Shown one piece after another: positions 24,853-25,474 of a stretch of 25,474 bases of DNA; within the stretch, counting starts at the first letter, position 1; every line of letters starts with the position of its first letter. The position numbers were made by a program, and so were the translations under genes. The stretch spans positions 1 through 25,474 of the forward strand of contig CAMLRV010000008.1 of assembly GCA_946482495.1 (NCBI GenBank), read 5' to 3'. The notes below the pieces were generated by a model. The model did no database searches. It saw only the letters and a list, made by a program, of their open reading frames with translations, and was not told where the DNA came from. Origin of the DNA: an uncultured Flavobacteriia bacterium. Its GTDB lineage: Bacteria > Bacteroidota > Bacteroidia > Flavobacteriales > Flavobacteriaceae.

Positions 24853-25474
24853 TTATTTTTTGATAATTTTATGGTTGGAAATTGCTCCATTTTCTAATTC
24901 TAAAGATAGAAAATAAATGCCAGAGTTTAATTCTTGAATTTGTAAAACAGTATTTTGAGTTTCTATAACTTGCTTTCCATCTAATGAAAATAATTTAATC
25001 GATTTAATATTTTCATTGGCCATAATATTTAATAGGTCTGAAGTTGGATTTGGATAAATTGAAACTACAGCACTATTATTAAAATCATCAGAATTTAAAA
25101 CAGAATAATATTCAAATGCTCCTAAATCAACTATTGAGTTATTAATACGTGTATTTCCTCCTAAATCATAAACAATAGTTCCAGGAATATAAGCGTTATC
25201 TCCTGTGTCAATAGCTGGTGAACCTACTTGCAACGTATAATCTGTATTCAATAATGGATCTACATTTTGTCCTCCAATTTGTGCACCTTGACAAATATTT
25301 GTGCTATTAATTACTGGGCCACCTGTTCCTGTAATATTTAATGGTGTAACAGAACCATTTCCATAAATAATTGAATTTCTAAAGTAATTATTACTTCCAT
25401 TATCAGTACGAATTACATTTCCGTTTACTCCTGTATTATTGCTAAAAGTGCAATTTGTTATTTGTGTATTTATA
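24853..25474 (-). CDS. Beta-helix surface protein with choice-of-anchor Q and T9SS sorting domains, partial
   Basis: The frame is open from the right edge, so the N-terminal part is missing; a TTG at 25251 is internal and not a start. The visible ~206 residues begin with short Asn/Ser-rich turns typical of right-handed parallel beta-helices (TNCTFSNNTGVNG, then FRNSIIYGNG). A choice-of-anchor-Q-like segment follows, including VDPLLNTDYTLQ, GSPAIDTGDN and VDLGAFEYYS. The last ~75 residues are a T9SS type A sorting domain (VSIYPNPTSDLLNI ... LNSGIYFLSLE). This is probably a large secreted, perhaps adhesive or polysaccharide-binding, protein. The architecture is clear, but its ligand is not visible. 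Confidence 0.88.
   Translation of the reverse strand, partial: INTQITNCTFSNNTGVNGNVIRTDNGSNNYFRNSIIYGNGSVTPLNITGTGGPVINSTNICQGAQIGGQNVDPLLNTDYTLQVGSPAIDTGDNAYIPGTIVYDLGGNTRINNSIVDLGAFEYYSVLNSDDFNNSAVVSIYPNPTSDLLNIMANENIKSIKLFSLDGKQVIETQNTVLQIQELNSGIYFLSLELENGAISNHKIIKK

Overview
The window is AT-rich (roughly one third G+C by eye) chromosomal DNA from a member of the Bacteroidota, most likely a Flavobacterium or close relative in the Flavobacteriaceae. Four things point there: C-terminal type IX secretion (T9SS type A) sorting domains on the cut-off genes at both edges; promoters of the TTG-N19-TAnnTTTG type instead of sigma-70 boxes; A-rich leaders without Shine-Dalgarno sequences; and a TonB-dependent receptor with a CarboxypepD_reg-like N-terminal domain.

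Layout. Positions 1-215 hold the tail of a T9SS cargo protein, followed by two hairpin terminators in a 341-base intergenic stretch. Positions 557-13491 (minus strand) are a complete nuoA-to-nuoN operon for the 14-subunit proton-pumping NADH:quinone oxidoreductase (complex I). It is read from right to left from a good promoter at 13517-13547. Its genes are tightly packed (1-base overlaps to 13-base gaps) except at two places, on either side of the nuoE-nuoF pair, where palindromic intergenic repeats sit. NuoG is the short form without the molybdopterin-type domain. Upstream on the same strand are a cold-shock protein gene with its own promoter and terminator, and aspS (aspartyl-tRNA synthetase).

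From 15865 the genes run on the plus strand: a secreted TlpA/ResA-like thioredoxin, asd (aspartate-semialdehyde dehydrogenase), a secreted protein of unknown family, a small His-rich CPVC/RGPP protein followed by a ZnuD-like TonB-dependent receptor (probably one metal-uptake unit), and a secreted S9A prolyl oligopeptidase. A perfect 12-bp bidirectional terminator at 23585-23611 separates this block from minus-strand genes: a TIGR00266/AIM24-family protein, a small secreted protein of unknown family, and the C-terminal part of a beta-helix, choice-of-anchor-Q, T9SS-sorted surface protein that runs off the right edge.

Most of the window is housekeeping. I found no convincing new multi-gene system. 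The points most worth a second look are the repeats bracketing nuoEF, the unusual cysteine pattern at the end of the short NuoG, and the small His-rich protein paired with the receptor. No rRNA, tRNA, CRISPR array, transposase or phage gene was seen.
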